64,000 nt of DNA from Helopsaltes ochotensis. Taxonomy: Eukaryota > Chordata > Aves > Passeriformes > Locustellidae. This document shows positions 12,681 to 26,900 of this stretch, one piece after another. Positions within the stretch are counted from its first letter, which is position 1. Each line of letters opens with the position of its first letter. The DNA is taken from NCBI GenBank assembly GCA_013400155.1, contig VXBM01001876.1, positions 42,987 through 106,986 of the forward strand, written 5' to 3'. A program made the translations under genes and the position numbers. The notes beneath the pieces were generated by a model that saw nothing but the letters and a program-made list of their open reading frames with translations, made no database searches and was not told where the DNA came from.

Positions 12681-15600
12681 GCTTTTCACTGAAATTGTGT
12701 ATTTGCTTTTCTTAAAAACAATTAAAGCAAAAAGAAAAATGAATTTATTTGCTCTCTCTCACAGCTATTTATTTCCTTTTCCACGTGATTAACAATGGAT
12801 ACTTTTAAATTACATGAGGCAAACTCAATTATATTGTGCTGAGATTTCTAGAAATATCTTCCTTGCTCATGCAGAAGTGGGCACTCAGAAAAATCCAAGC
12901 ACCTATCACTAGACACACCTGCTCCTGCCAATAGCACACACAAAACCTCTTGCTTGCTACTTATCGGGACTGTACCAGCCATGTTTGTGCAGTTCTTACA
13001 TCAACAAATACAAATATCAATATGAATAGATGTATGTTCACAAACAGATAAATGTTACTGTGTGGCACCTGTGTAAATTCAGGGAATGATTCCTATCGAG
13101 CAGTAGATTTTGCCTCTGTATGTCAGGTCCAATTTTTTCCTGTTCTGTGTAAAGCCAAAAGGGAAAACCTGTGAACTTTTTTTTCTAAATAATTAATTTA
13201 TGTGCAGATCAAAGAAGAATTTTTCGGCTTTCAAACTCAGAAATGCCCAAATCACTTTGCACAATTGCATATAAAATATGGGCCGTGCTGTTACTGTGCT
13301 GTCAAATCTGACAGCCATTCTGTACTCAGCAATATATCAAACACCATCCAAATGCAGCCATACAAATGTCACTTCTTGCTGGTGGAACTTTATAAATGAA
13401 GCAATATTAATCAATTAAGGGACAGTGGAGTGCATGCAGAAGCAGCCAAGTCTCCCTGAGGATTACAATAGGGAGTTCTGGGTGGGCAATCAAGTTTAAA
13501 CTGCAGAACTGCCAAGGCACACGGATTCTCTGTATGCTATAGCGGATTTCCGGTCACACGCTGAGGGAAGCCCAGAGACTTTTGCCCACAGACAGACAAG
13601 AGTCAATTTTGCTGTTACACCACTTATCTATTATTTGCTATTACACCATTCACCAAATCTTTTTGCTTCTGCTCAAATAGATTGCTGTGATTAGGTATTA
13701 GGGAGATCATCCACACATTTCCACTTTGAATTTCTGAAGGTAGCATTTTCATATGAAATACCACATCATGGAGCCTCTCCTAGGCTGCTTGGGAAGGGAC
13801 AGTCCCGTCCAAACCTCTCAAGCAGAAATGGAGACCCCCAAACACACAAGCTAAAGCGAATTTGAAGAGTCACTAGTACCCTTTTAATTATCTATTTATC
13901 TACTAGCAAATAGACCAGAAGAATACATCTTGCCCTTTTATATTTTATGTACTTGCTATGCTTAATGCAAGGATATCCTTTCTAAATTATCTCCTTGTTT
14001 GTCATATCAGATTTCTTCTACCTGCAGTTTTAGGAGTTTCCTGTCACAGTGGGGAAGCAAGTGCACAATATTACATACTCCTCAGAGGAGATGCTTTTCA
14101 GATGGGGCAGTGCACACCAAATCAGTTTCTTTCCACCCTTGCCTTCACATACTATAGGGGTTTATAAATTGTGTACTGCTCTAATGACGCCCCAAAGAAA
14201 CATGATAAACATTACTAAATGTTGTTGTTTGGAATGGCTGCCATGCTCCTTATCTTCAAAGGGGCCAAAGCTCAACAGGGCCAGCACTTCCTCAAAGTTG
14301 TTCCCGCAGAGGAAGGGGTAGCAGTTACCTTCCAGGAGCACCAAGTTGCTCTCAGGAGAAATGGCTGCAGTTGTGTGGTACCTACTCAGCCTGCACAAAG
14401 GCCTACACAGCTGAGACTGCAAAGCCACATGGGGAGGGGACAGCAGCAAAGCACTTGGAGAAGATTTCTTCTTGATGAAGGTTTGTCTTTGGCATTGATA
14501 AAGCAGCCAGTCACTCGGACTGACAGATTCTGAAGGTGAATAAAACAACCATAAACCCATATCTAATTTTCTGTAGCACAGACTGATACAAAGGATGTGT
14601 CAGTTTGTGCTGGTGAATGGTTGGCAAGGGTACCCTGAGAGACAGATCCTGCTACAAACCCTTGTCAGCCAAACAATCAGTAAAGGCAGATCCAGTTCCA
14701 ATGCTATGACTATCTCTCACAGTATCCTCATCTTTGGATTGGCATAAATAATTTTCTTCCTGCCTGGCAGAACAGTGTTTACCACACCCTGTTTAGGAAG
14801 TATAAAGGATCAGTACCAGTGGTAGTAGGCATTAATAGTGGAAGTGGGGAATAGTAGAGATTGAATGATGACAGCCCCCTACCCTAAAGTAGAAGTTACC
14901 TTGCTCTGCAACTCAGGGAAAGGCAGAGAAACCAGATCTTCCAAATTACTGATTGCATTTTAGGTCTTGCAGGGAAAGTTTACCTTAAAAGAGAAACAGC
15001 CTCTGCATCCCATGATTTCAGTCATGGAATCCACCTAGGGTCTGTAGGAGACCTTTAGGTCTGAACTTTCTACTGAATGCTGTTTACCATTTCAGAGTGC
15101 CCTGAAAGAGTCTCTGCCTTGGGCTAGAGACACCAACATTTCTCCTCATCGCCTCCCAGGGACTCCAGTCTTTCTGCCTGGAGATTACACAGCAGGCAGT
15201 AGCAGAGAGCACGGTCCAGAACTAAGGGAGGCCCTGGCACAGGAAAGCAATGAGGAGACATCTGGGGGAGGATTGCTGGGATCTTGGCCAGAAGTCCTGT
15301 CCTCAGACAGCAGGAAGGAAAGATCACTAGAATACAAAGCAATTAGCTTTGGCTCTTTGAATAACTAATGGTTTCTAACTAAGAGTAGTGATTCTATTTA
15401 AGGAACTGCTTTTGTTGTACTTACTGGAGAATAGAGAGATAATTGACAGGAGACATGCAAACAATTCAGAGCAACTCCAAATAATTCCGGAAATTTTTTG
15501 AATTTTGGAGATGCTGGTATTTTAAGCAACACTTAACAAATCAAAATAGTCTGCTAAGCCACAGAAAGAGGTTTTTAGGATTTTCCAGTATCAAACTGAC

Positions 15601-15689
15601 AGCTAGCAGGATTTCTTTGCAAGCAATTGGTTCAAATTATTTGGAACAATTGATAGACAAGGTGAGATCCTGGTACTTCCTCTAAGGGA

Positions 15690-15840
15690 AGGTCACAGGA
15701 AATTAGAGGCTGGTCAGCCTCACCTCAGTACCTGGGAAGGTGATGGAGCACCCAATCCTGGAATACATTTTAAGGGACATGAAGGACAAGGAAGTTCAAT
15801 CAGGAGTAGCCAGCACTGATTTACCAGTGGGTAAATCTTC
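15690..15840 (+). mobile_element. CR1 LINE ORF2 (reverse transcriptase) remnant
   Basis: Plus-strand frame reads LVSLTSVPGKVMEHPILEYI, then LRDMKDKEV, a degenerate copy of the CR1 reverse-transcriptase segment (YRPVSLTSVPGK type). No intact ORF: a dead fragment. Confidence 0.75.
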
Positions 15841-17419
15841 AGTAACAGATCCAACTCAAGTCTGTTTTGCCTGTGACAGCAACTGGTGATTGATCTCTCC
15901 CACCCTTATCTCAACCCATGAGCCTTCAGCTATATTTTCTCTACCCTGGCCAGTTGAGGAGGGGTGTGATAGAGCACCTGACATCCAGCCAAGGTCAACC
16001 TGCCACAAGCTCTTATTTGAGATAGGCAGCCCTTTGCTCTGAAAAACTCTCCAATAGTTTCAGCATTTGCCACAAAGAAATACTGCCAAAAGATGTCATG
16101 CAACCATTTTCCCCACATATGCTTTGCTTCAGACAATTCAATTTTGTTCTTCAAACAAAATATATAGAAATATCCTTTAGGGACCGTAAGTACAAGATGA
16201 GATAAACAGTGCAAAAAAAAGCCCATATGGAACTTGCAGAGATATCACAATCTGGTATCAACATCATCACTGAATGTAAATACTAAATAGTGACTCACTG
16301 GCTGCTACCAATATGTAAACATACTCTATCTGTTGACTGCATAGTTAAAGTCCTGGAAAATCAGTTAAGAGTAAACATTTTAAATTTTACTGGATTTTTT
16401 GATATAAAAATTATTGTTCTGGAGGTTACTGACCTGCTCAGAATCCTGGTTTTCAGAGATACCAAAGTCCCCATTAACTCTCTTAGATATGAAACAATAA
16501 TACTTACAGTCAAGAAAAACTGAAAAACAAACAAGCATGTTTTCTCCTAAATTTTCTTTTAAAAGTTTTTTTAAAAATCCTTTTATTTAATTTCCTGCTT
16601 ATGGCCTAGAACTCATGAATTGATCCTCTTAGCATGCTATATTTAAATTGCATGAAAAATATTATGGTTTTGATACCTCATTGGTAACTGGATTTTAAAG
16701 CAGAGCATATATAATTTTGAATAAATTACATCCAAAAACCTGAAAACCATGAAGATCAAAGTTTCAATAATCAAAATAGACCAAATCAACACCCTAGCTT
16801 AGTTCAGTTTGCTACACTACATGTACATAAATGACCTTTGTGTTGTATGTACTGAAAACAGGTTTGAAACAAACTCCATTAGGCAGAGGGGTCTGAGGGA
16901 CACGCTACCTGGCAAACCACATCAGCCCATCTCCCTGCTCAGTTTTTTCCAAGTACAAGACTCGGCACACAGTCTGTCGAATTGCCTGCAATTTAATGTG
17001 TATTTGACATTATTTTGCCTCAAAAAAGAGCAGCTGAGTAGTAAAGGAGAAAACTTCACCAGCTGCCTCTTGCGTGAGTGCACTTCCCCTGGAAGCCGCT
17101 GGGCATCCGCAGGGAAGGGGAGGTTTTGGAAGTAGGCGGGAAGAGGGTTTTGGCTGAGCTCCATGGAAAGTGAGGGAGCCAGGGGATTAACGAGGTCCGA
17201 GTCCTGAGAACCCACAGGGGGCTGGGCACAGGGGCCTCAGGCCATGGGGCTTTGCCGAGGGGAAGATGCGCCCCGAGTTAAAAGGCTGTGCTCTGAGGAT
17301 GTTGTGGGGTTGTGTTTACAATCTTCTTCCATTCTTTCCCTTTTGTTTCTAAATCAAAACCATTCTGCGTCTTATCGTTTAAAATGGTAATTTTTCTAGT
17401 CTGTTTCTCGGGAAAACTC
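15841..17419. other. Intergenic, no gene seen
   Basis: AT-rich; becomes GC-richer from about 17040 towards the island at 17420. Confidence 0.5.
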
Positions 17420-17960
17420 ACTTTTATTGAGAAGGTCGCGTTAAATCCTTCACATAGCGGGGCTGCCCTTGCCTCAGCGCAGTGACGAAGGCTGAGGCGC
17501 AGCTGGGCTCGGTTAGATCCTGAGGCCGGCAGGTGAACGCGCTCCAAGAGCCGGGCAGGCCCCTCTGTCGAGGGCGCAGAGAGCTCGGTGGTGAGGGCTG
17601 AGCTCTCGTGGCCGGAGCCCCGGGCAAGGGGCCCGGGAGTGCCGAGCCTTTGCACAACAAAGGGCCCGGGGACGTGTGGCCCAGGCAGGGACGCTGAGAC
17701 ACAGCAGGTGCTGATGACTCTGCTGAAGGACCTCAGACGGTCTGGGTGCACAGACCGGGAGGGTAAAAGCTCGGGAAATCTTTCGGCAGGCACCAGCGGG
17801 CACCAACTGAAGTAGTTGTGTTGCTGTGCCATTACACTCTTGTAAGGATCCAGACATCTGGGACTCTGCTGTGGGAAACCCAGGGATGAGCCGGTAAGGA
17901 AACCTTGTCTGACTTGTGTGAGTGTGCGGAGCCCATGGGGTCACCGGAGCTCCTGCTGTG
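17420..17960. promoter_or_regulatory. Second GC/CpG-rich island, possible promoter or enhancer
   Basis: Contains many CpG (for example AGGCCGGCAGGTGAACGCGC, GCCCCGGGCAAGGGGCCCGG). Plus-strand donor-like sites are seen at 17532 (GGCAG|GTGAAC) and 17892 (CCG|GTAAGG). No convincing coding exon; long frames on both strands reflect lack of AT stop codons. Confidence 0.4.
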
Positions 17961-20462
17961 AGGGGACCCCGCTCCCAGCTCAGGTGGTGGGAGGGTGACA
18001 TTGCCGCAGGGCTCCGGGATGCTTGGGCAGGAAAGCTGCCTTAACAATCCTGAGTCACAAACAACTGCTGTTGGATCGGGAATGTTACAGCTGATGTTTG
18101 CGATGACACTAAATTCGTAAGTCGTTTTCAAGTAAGACTACGATACCAGAAAGCTGGGGCTTTTTTTTTCTGCTACAAGGAGCCTATGAATTGTCTAGAA
18201 CAGACTGAGTATGGTGTTTGGGTAATTTTCCAGAGAAATGCTGAAAAATTATGTGAGTCACTGCATCTTGAGAACTGATTCTGTGGTTTATCATTTGCTA
18301 TGTTTTTGCAGTAGTTCTGAGTTGCTGGACACAACTTCTGGCTAACAGTTTCAATTTGTGTGGTAGCTGAGTCTGCTGCATTTTGTACAGCTGAAGTGAT
18401 CAGCTACTCTCTTTCAGGAGAGCCTGCCCTCATTTCATTTTCAATTAATGGGTTAAAATAGTTTGAGCTCACCAGATGGTTTCTTAATCAGGCATCCCCT
18501 TCATACCTACATAAATCTGTATTGCTGTTGGAACTTCTGAGAGTGATCCTCAAGACTTGAGTCTGTCTGAATAGCATAGTCATGATATTAATGGGTAATG
18601 AATGATCAGTGTTCAGTATAACGTTCAATAGCATGGGAGGTTCCAAAAGATAGAGTTAACTAGTCATTGGAGAGAGAGATGCTCTTTAGCGCTGGATTTC
18701 ACTTCATACCAACCGCAAAGCTGCTACAGCTGTAATTACAGCTGGCTTTGGTTTGGGGGATGGAGATGGGGTTGTGTTTTGGTTTGTGTTTTTTCATTCC
18801 ACTGAGGAATTGTTCCGTATCTGCATATGCATATTTTTTGACTTAGATTCAATGCTACTGATTAGCAGGCTTTAATGCTTCAGGCCCATCTAGGTAAGGA
18901 TGTCACACATGAAAATACTGCAGATATGACCACCAAACGTCCTAGTTTGTCACATTAGAAAGGATAGAATCACATCACAGGAGCTTACTATTTTTGGATG
19001 CTTCTTCCTATTTATGGATAGGTATTCACAGAACTTCAGTGGCACAGAGGTAAGGAAGAATTTCAGCTTTTTTTCAAAATTTGAAGTAGAAGTCTGTTAA
19101 AAATTAGGGAATTTTAAGGAAGTGTACGAGCCTAATGTTTGGATTTTGACTCTAGGGCACTGGAAGTTGAATTTACCTGATCTCTCTGATTCTCTCAGGT
19201 GAATGTCATATAGCTCAAATCTTAAAGTTGCTCAGGAATTTTTTTCTTAGATGATCCTGAAGTAAGATTATCAACAAAGCATGGTGCCATATCTATGATC
19301 ACAAGTCACAGATGCTTCATAACTGCCTTATTAGTAGAGGTCTTTGTAATTTCCACAAATTCTTATGCTGTTGCTCTGGTTTTGTGTTGCTACATTAGAT
19401 ACAGTGAGAACAGTACCATTTGTGTGGGGGATCAGACGAAAGTTCCCTGAATCAGTGAGATGGTCCACTTAGTAGCAGTCTTAAGCCACGAGTCTTGTGG
19501 TATATTACTGGTCTCTATGTGGACCATCAGTGCTGTCAGATCCAGAATGAGTTACCTTGATGATCCTCTATGTCTCTCAGGTCTAAAGAAGACAGCTGAG
19601 GAAACCATTATGTTTCTTTTTAAATCCGTTTTACTTCATCACATGGGCATTTTAGATGCTGATACTTAGCTGTACATACTTTAGTAATGATGAGAGTACT
19701 TAACAGGACATGCTTTAGTAATGATGAGAGTTTCTCATCCTTCCCTCCTTGCCAGTAGCCATGAATGAACATTTCCTTTGGCAGAACCAATAGCATGACT
19801 TCTCTAAATCCAGATGCTTTAAAATGGGCCAAATACTTGAAAAGGCAACATGAAAAGAACAGCTGTTGCATCATCACTAAAAATAAGCAATCAAAAACCC
19901 AGAGTCAGGTTCCATTTGTGTATTCCTATATTTGACTCCACTAAAGAATAGTGTTGTAAATATTTCAAAATCTCAAATGCTCAAGGATATATTGATGTGG
20001 TAAAGCATGCTTTGTCATTGTTGAGATGTCTCTTGAGTTTGGTGCTTGGTGATGAGGATTTTAACCATGGTCATTTGACTACTTTCTGCTGATTCTTTAG
20101 GATTTTATTCAGCACGCAGGCACTATATTAAAGTGCTAAATCTTGAGCAGCACACAGTATTATGTTCGCACCTAGTTAAAAAAAATTGAGAATTACAGAC
20201 TTAGTGATACAATTCAGTGTAGCAGTACAGACAGTGTCTGAAGCATTTTGCTGCTTTTATCTGTGACTCTGGAAAAAACTTTCATGCAGGGACAGGTTTA
20301 TAACAATAACTATACCTTCAGCAGTCCAGTGGATCTCCTATTGGACTTACTTTTAGGAAACCAGTTGTGGAAGAATGATCATCTAATCAACCCAGATTGT
20401 CAAGAGAATGGTCATGATTATTATCTTGTTTGCTCCAAGACAAGGTTCTTTCCAAGTAAGAA
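17961..20462. other. Intergenic, no gene seen
   Basis: Contains a near-perfect 24-bp direct repeat (19674-19697 and 19708-19731, unit beginning ACAT, one mismatch). Otherwise featureless. Confidence 0.5.
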
Positions 20463-20467
20463 TCCAT
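20463..20467. repeat. Left target-site duplication TCCAT of the solo LTR
   Basis: Five-base direct repeat identical to 20987-20991. The length is typical of ERVL insertions. Confidence 0.75.
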
Positions 20468-20986
20468 TGTCAGGGTTTATCCCCAGCTGCTAAGCAAGTA
20501 CCGCAAAGCTGCTCACTCACTTCCCCCTGCCTCTGCTCTGCCATGGGATGGGTAGGAGAGTCAGGGAAAGAAAAAAACCCTGCAAGCTCATGGGTTGAGA
20601 TAAAAGTAGTTTAATAAATGCAACGAAATATAATAGTGCTAATTATAAAAACTAATACTGATGTTACATTACATTAATAACAAAACTCGGGAAAAACCAA
20701 CCAAACAAGAACTCACTTCAGTTTATATGCTGATGATGTTCTGTGGTGTGGAACATTCCCTTGGCCTGTTCAGGTCAGTCCCAGCCGTGTTCCTTCCAGT
20801 GTCTTGTGCACCTCCTCACTGGCAGAGTGGGAGAAATTGAAAAGTCCTTGAGTGAGGGTAAGCACTACTTAACAACATCCAAAGCACCAGTTTGTTTTCA
20901 ACGTGTTTCTCATACTAACTCCAAACCACAGCACAGAACCAGCTACTACGGAGGCAACTAGCTCTAGCCCAGCCAAAACCAGGACA
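20468..20986 (-). mobile_element. Solo LTR, ERVL-type, minus orientation
   Basis: On the minus strand begins TGTCCTGGTTTTGGCTGGGC and ends ATAAACCCTGACA, the avian ERVL-like LTR pattern, about 519 bp. Flanked by the 5-bp direct repeat TCCAT (20463-20467 and 20987-20991). No retroviral coding sequence adjoins it, so it is a solo LTR. Confidence 0.85.
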
Positions 20987-20991
20987 TCCAT
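20987..20991. repeat. Right target-site duplication TCCAT of the solo LTR
   Basis: Pairs with 20463-20467 and fixes the LTR borders. Confidence 0.75.
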
Positions 20992-23900
20992 GATGCAAAT
21001 TGCCTTAAGTGAGTTTCTTGGTGTAGCATGGATTTGGCTGTTGTAGAAAACAGTAGAAAGCCTCCATCTCTCAGCAGCAGCCGCCCCACTGCGCTCAGTT
21101 GTGAGGAGGAAGGTTGTTCAGGTTTAGCCATTAAAAAAACTGCTGCAAAACACCATTTTCTGTCTCTCGCCTGTTCATCATCATTGCAAACAGAACAAAA
21201 TAGAGGAAGAGATGATTAGCACTGACAAAACCAGCAGAACTGTTTTCACAGTTATTAATGTACTTCTGCTGAGTGTAACACTTTGTAGCTTGCAGCCCTC
21301 TCCAGAAAATCTGCCTTTGTCAGTACAGGCTGTAATAAATGGGTATTCTCATATTGCAGTGAGTGGCTACAAACAGTTCTTTCTGTTGTCTCCCACTGGA
21401 TATAAGGCTGCTAAATATCTTTCCAACAAACGGCACGATCTTTTCATTGCTTGAAATAGAGGATAATAAACTGAACATGAAGTTTTCATTATGTGGGAAA
21501 TCATAGCCAATGAAAAATGCTGCAGAGCACCTTCTCATCAGTCCATTACAAATATATCACATATCCTTTGTTACCTGTGCTGCCTTCCTATACAGTTTCA
21601 AATCCAGAACCAGCCTTTCAGCAGACTCTTTTGTCTGAATTCAGTATTCAGAAAGCTCTGGCAAGAAGGCTGTAATCCTCAGAATGCTTCTCTACCAGAT
21701 TGGCAGCCTTTTTTCTATAAGCTGACATTATACCTCAATGAGCTTACCTGAGAGCAAGAGAGGACTGCTCCAATGCTCACTGCTTGTCACGCATCGTGTG
21801 CCAGCATTGACCTCAGCTTTCCTAGTACATTTAAAGGTGTTCATTAAACACCAGCTCTTGAAGCAACAGCCCCACTGCTACATCTTTCTCACCTTGGGGA
21901 ACAGTGAGAGATTCAACCAGTACAGATTTGTCATCTTGTTTTGCAGTGCTTTACTGGAAGAAAGCAAGATCATAAGTGTGATGCAGTAGCAATTAGTGGA
22001 ATTCAGTATGATGTTTGAAACTCAATTCTCAAAGGTGTGTGGGAAGACCCCTTTTTTATATCAAGTTTAGCAGAAGTCAATGAGGATGCTCTAGGAATTA
22101 AACTTTCTTGCACCTGTAATTGCAGTTCTTGCAGAAGAAGGGACAGCACAAAGAAGGTTCTCCCATTCTTTTCTGACTGTATGAGAAATGTCACATTGTG
22201 ATGTCTGCTTCTTACTGAAAAATCCAGAGGCTGCCAAACCCCAGAGTAACTGAAAACATATGCTTACCAGTGAGGGCAAGGAATACATGACATTTCCTGC
22301 ACATTTATGTAGGCACCACTCCACCACATCATGAAGGATTGGAGTAATTGGTGAGAGCATGTGTACACATTGTAAGCTCTGACTTTTCAGGTGAGATCAA
22401 TGAAACACAATTAAATAAAATTCTTTCTGGAAATGTGTGGAAGATAGATAAATATGATAAAAGAATAGCTGAAGTTCCACGTTATTTATTTCTTTATTTT
22501 CTTTATTGTCTTTACATTCTGGTACTTTTCAGATATGAATATTCCACTGCTTTTGAGGCTTAAAAAATATTACCTTAAAAGTACATGTGAGTTTCATCGT
22601 AGACTTCAGCAGCAGCCAGCATTCATGGGTGTATTAGTTTTTTATTTAATTGAAAACATGTAAACAGAGGAGTAGTTCAGCTTGCCAGATTCCCCACGGG
22701 CAATTTTGAGTTCTTGTATTCTCAACAAGCAAGTATTCTGCTGATACTTGGTTGAGAAATTAAGGTAAGTACACAATATAGAGCTCAGCAGCCACAGGCC
22801 TTGCAACTACTGTAAGGTTAACTCAGAGGAATTACTGATGTCATACCAGAATTACATCAGTGAAACAAAACCTGGCCCCCTGCCATTTCTTCCCATGCTT
22901 TGGGCTACGTTGAGTACTTTGATTGGTCAAAGTTTTCAGTTCTGTTTAGAGTTGTCAACCTGACAGCAGCACAGTTCTCTGGATTCACTAAACAAGTAGT
23001 CAAAAGAACAGGATGTATAGGTATATACATATAATATGTATATACATGTAATATGTGTATGCATAACATACATGTAGACATTTATACACATAGTAAATAT
23101 TAACAACTGGCAACACTGGAGTTGTTATGGTATTTAAGTCATCTAACTTATTTGGCTAAGATCTTAGATGAATTTAACAATGTATATTTTGATTTCTTAG
23201 AAAGTATCAGCACATTGCACCTTAGAAAAAACATTTGGCAAATATCATATGTTGGATTGTAGATAGGTAACATATGTGCGTGTTTTGTGATTAGCCCCTC
23301 CGCTTGTTCTTAAACTGAACAATGAGAAAATAGACGTTTCAAGTCAGTAATTATTGGAGTGGAACATTTTCCTGAAAGGAAAGAGAGTCTAAAATGAAAA
23401 AAAAGGTGGAGAACAGCTCATAGAGAATATTAACTACTAATTTAAGCATTGCTTGGAAGAACACAAGGGCGTAGCCCTACTCACAAGTGTAAGGACTAAA
23501 GTGAAGTCTGGACCCTACCAAAGCTCTGTGAAATAGTCCTTTGTACTTGTCCTGTACATTTGCATATGGGACAACTACTACCTGGCCCAAGGGAAGAAAA
23601 TTTAAGCTTGAGATAATAAAGATATAACTGCATGGCACAGTGCAGCAATTCTGTGCTGGGTTTAAAAACTGGGCAGTACATTTGTCAAACTGAAACTGCC
23701 AAATAATGGCAATTTAATATTCAGTGGTCATTTTCCAACTGATTCTTCATAGTTTATTATGTTTAATCTTCCTTAGGAACATCATAGTATTAAAAGTGCA
23801 TGTTAACTTAATGACACAGAACTTTCATATAGTGGGGAATTTTATCATGAGCAAAAACTGTTCTTTCTGTACCAGCGTGGCTGATACTAACATGCAGATT

Positions 23901-26900
23901 TGGTTACATTTAGTCATGCACAGAAGCAAAGAGCTTTCAGGATAGAATCTGTAGCATTTATTTAGGTGAAAAACGAGGGCAAAAAATTTCAAATCTTTGT
24001 GAGAACATAAGAGTGCTGACATCTTTATTCTGCATAGAGATGAACATAAACTGGCTGTCAGTCTCTCCATGCAGTGGGGTCTTAGTCAGCTGACAGAGAC
24101 ATGACACAAACACAGCTGTCTGCCCTCAGGGACCGAGAAGATATAAAGAAAAGTTACAAGTTGCAGCTGCAATTCTGTCACGTTTGAATAATCAAATGTA
24201 AAGTCACACAAAAGTGCTGCAAGTTGTTCATTCTTGTTCTTTGTATGATTTCTATCAGTGCATTCTTGTTAGGATTCTCCCTACAGAGTGCTCTCCGCCC
24301 ATGGGGAAAATAGCAATACTGTCCTTTGTTTTTGAAACTGGAAACCACCTCCATCAATCCCTGCACACTTTTCCACCCTTACCTTTGGCTCATTCTTCCA
24401 ATAACTTAATTGCTTTAGAAATGGAAAGAGATTTTCAAATTTGAGAATAAGATATGTCGTGATTTTCCAATCTGTTCTATCACAATTCAGACATCTGTGA
24501 GATCTCAGAACTTTTGCAAAGTGACTACAGTGGCTGTTTATGTTTGTTTGGTTTTTTCTTTTTAAATTGAAGTCAACCAAGATGCATAAAAGCAAAGAAA
24601 AAGGAACAGAATATATCAAGTAAAGGGTAAACAAAAGTTTATGCTTGACTTTATTATCTCTACCAGATACGTTAGCAGATATTAGCATCATTTGGAGACT
24701 ATCTGTTCTAAAATGCACACACATTAAAGAACAAGTTAAACATGGATTGCCACTGATTTCCTGTTCCCAGCTCTTAATATTTGTGTAAATACATGCTCTA
24801 TTTTACTTCCTTACCAGCAGAGGTCAAAGCTTGTACATAATGAATTCCTGGTTCACACAATGTATTTGCTTTTCATGCTGTATCTGGTAACAAAATCTAT
24901 CTGATAATTAAATTAACAGAGCTGTGATGTAACAAGAAGCAAATAAATTTAATTTTTCCAAGTCCGGTTTGAAAATTAATTACAAACTACAGATTTAGCT
25001 CAGTTGCGTGGCACTTATGAGTACAACAGTTAAGAAAACTTAGGATGTTTCAAACAACTTACTGAACTGAGCTCTAACTAAGCTAGAAACATTTGAGCCA
25101 CAGCTGCTTTTATGTGTAATGCTTTCCTTTTCTGTACAGTATGGAGTCAAAGTGCGTGCTGCCCAGGAGAACGGCTGATGTTCAGGATTCAGGATACTCC
25201 CTGAATTTCCCTCAGAAAAAGAATATTGATTAGTTGTTAAAGCCTGAAGACCAAAAAACCACAAAACCCTGACCTGTGCTCTCACAAATTTTTTGTCCAT
25301 CAGATAAAGGTTCTCCATGTTAATGTAACTTAGAAGAAAAATACAGTTTAGGAATTACAAAAGTAAAATCAAATTGGTTTCAACGTTTTCGATTTGGGGA
25401 AAAAATGGAGCACTCCAAGTCTGGACTTATTTCAGCATAAAAACTAATCTGTCTCTAGACTTCATATGAGGTTATCATGAATCTTTTTTCTCCCTAATAG
25501 AAGCAAATGAAAATGAGAAAGTCAGTTTTTCTCTGTAGATTCCCTAATCACTAGAAGATAAGTTTTTTAGAGAATCTGCACAGAATTTTGGTCATGATCA
25601 TAGTGTTCAAGAGAAATTTTAGTTAAAAAGTCAAAGGGAGACAGGCATGAATAGAGGCGACAGTCCTTCTCTGGTTTCTTTCCACAATCTTGTTTTTCTG
25701 TTCTTTCCTGTCAGCACTGTAGCTAAAATGACCAGAATTCAAGATTCTTACAGAACAAACTGTGCAGCCCAGACCACTCCAGAGATCAGAATGCAAACCA
25801 GGTTGAGTCCAGCATCAACAGCACAGGATTCAGAAGCAGAAGATTGTGGGAGCTGAAAGCAAGCAGAGTTTGTCTTCCCAGTGTTCCCATGCAGGAAGGG
25901 GAACACAATATCATAGTAGCAGGCCTTGCTTTGTTTTGTGTGTTTTATTTTTTCCTCTAAAATGATTTTACTCCAGAAACACTTCAAATATTTTGTCCCT
26001 GTCCTCAGGGCAGTGGATACGCTTCAGGGAGCTGTGGGAGTGGTGGCTTTGTCAGCCTCTGGTGTTGGCAGGACATAAAGAGTGAACTGCACCAACCCAG
26101 GTCCCCACAGCTACAGTATCTGAGAAATTCATCACAGTGAGTGCCAGAGGCATGAAGCCAACACGAGGAGGTCTCAGGCCATTGTCCCCAGCAAATTATA
26201 ATTAGAAGTTAAGTACCAATCAGTAAAGTCTTTACCACTTTTAGAGGCATGAATTTTAAATTTTTTTCTACTTTTATTTTCTAACAGGTATATGGGAAAG
26301 ACTTGACTCTACAGTCATTTCAGTTCAAAAGTAGTTTTGGAACAGTCTAAGAGTGCTACTTTTGGAACAGTGAAAGAATGCTGTTAGTTATTTCTTAGCT
26401 TGTGTTCACTTTCATCTATGCACACTGTCAAAAGAAGAAATTAAATACTCCCTGGCACCTATGGTCACCGTGTGACTCCATATTGCAACCATAATTTACA
26501 ATGTTAATTGAAATTTTACATTTAAATATCTGTAGGCAGCTACCCAAGGACAGCAGAGATGATTTCAACTGAGTGGCAGCCCTAACAGTCTTTTCAGTAG
26601 CAATTTTTTCTGGTTGTGTGTGAGGCGTCTCATCTACTTCAAAGGTACGAAGACAGGAAGTTTTCTTGATTCTGGTGACCAAAAGGAAAGCAAATAGTGT
26701 GGATTTCTACTAAAACTATGAGGTGGATGGATTATTTAGTGTCTGGTAGCAAAATCACCCTGGGCTTCTTTTAGGTACTGTTTGAGGAAGGAGTTTAAGT
26801 GTACAAAATGCATGGAGAAAAGCAGCTGGAAAGGCACACAGCCTTGAATACCGGGAAGCTCTAAAGCTGGGTCATAGGCTGAGGATGAGGGACAAGCTGA

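Larger units (their letters stand above)
6861..15689. other. Intergenic, no gene seen
   Basis: Apart from the N gap, the poly-G run, an A-rich run and a small tandem duplication (AAGGACACGAAGCCT at 7846-7860 and 7861-7875), nothing stands out. No coding exon or RNA gene recognised. Confidence 0.55.

Noticed and set aside
17278..17832. 184-codon minus-strand open frame in the GC-rich island
   Set aside because: Long frames on both strands in the same GC-rich sequence, no domain or family resemblance and no plausible splice continuation; compositional.
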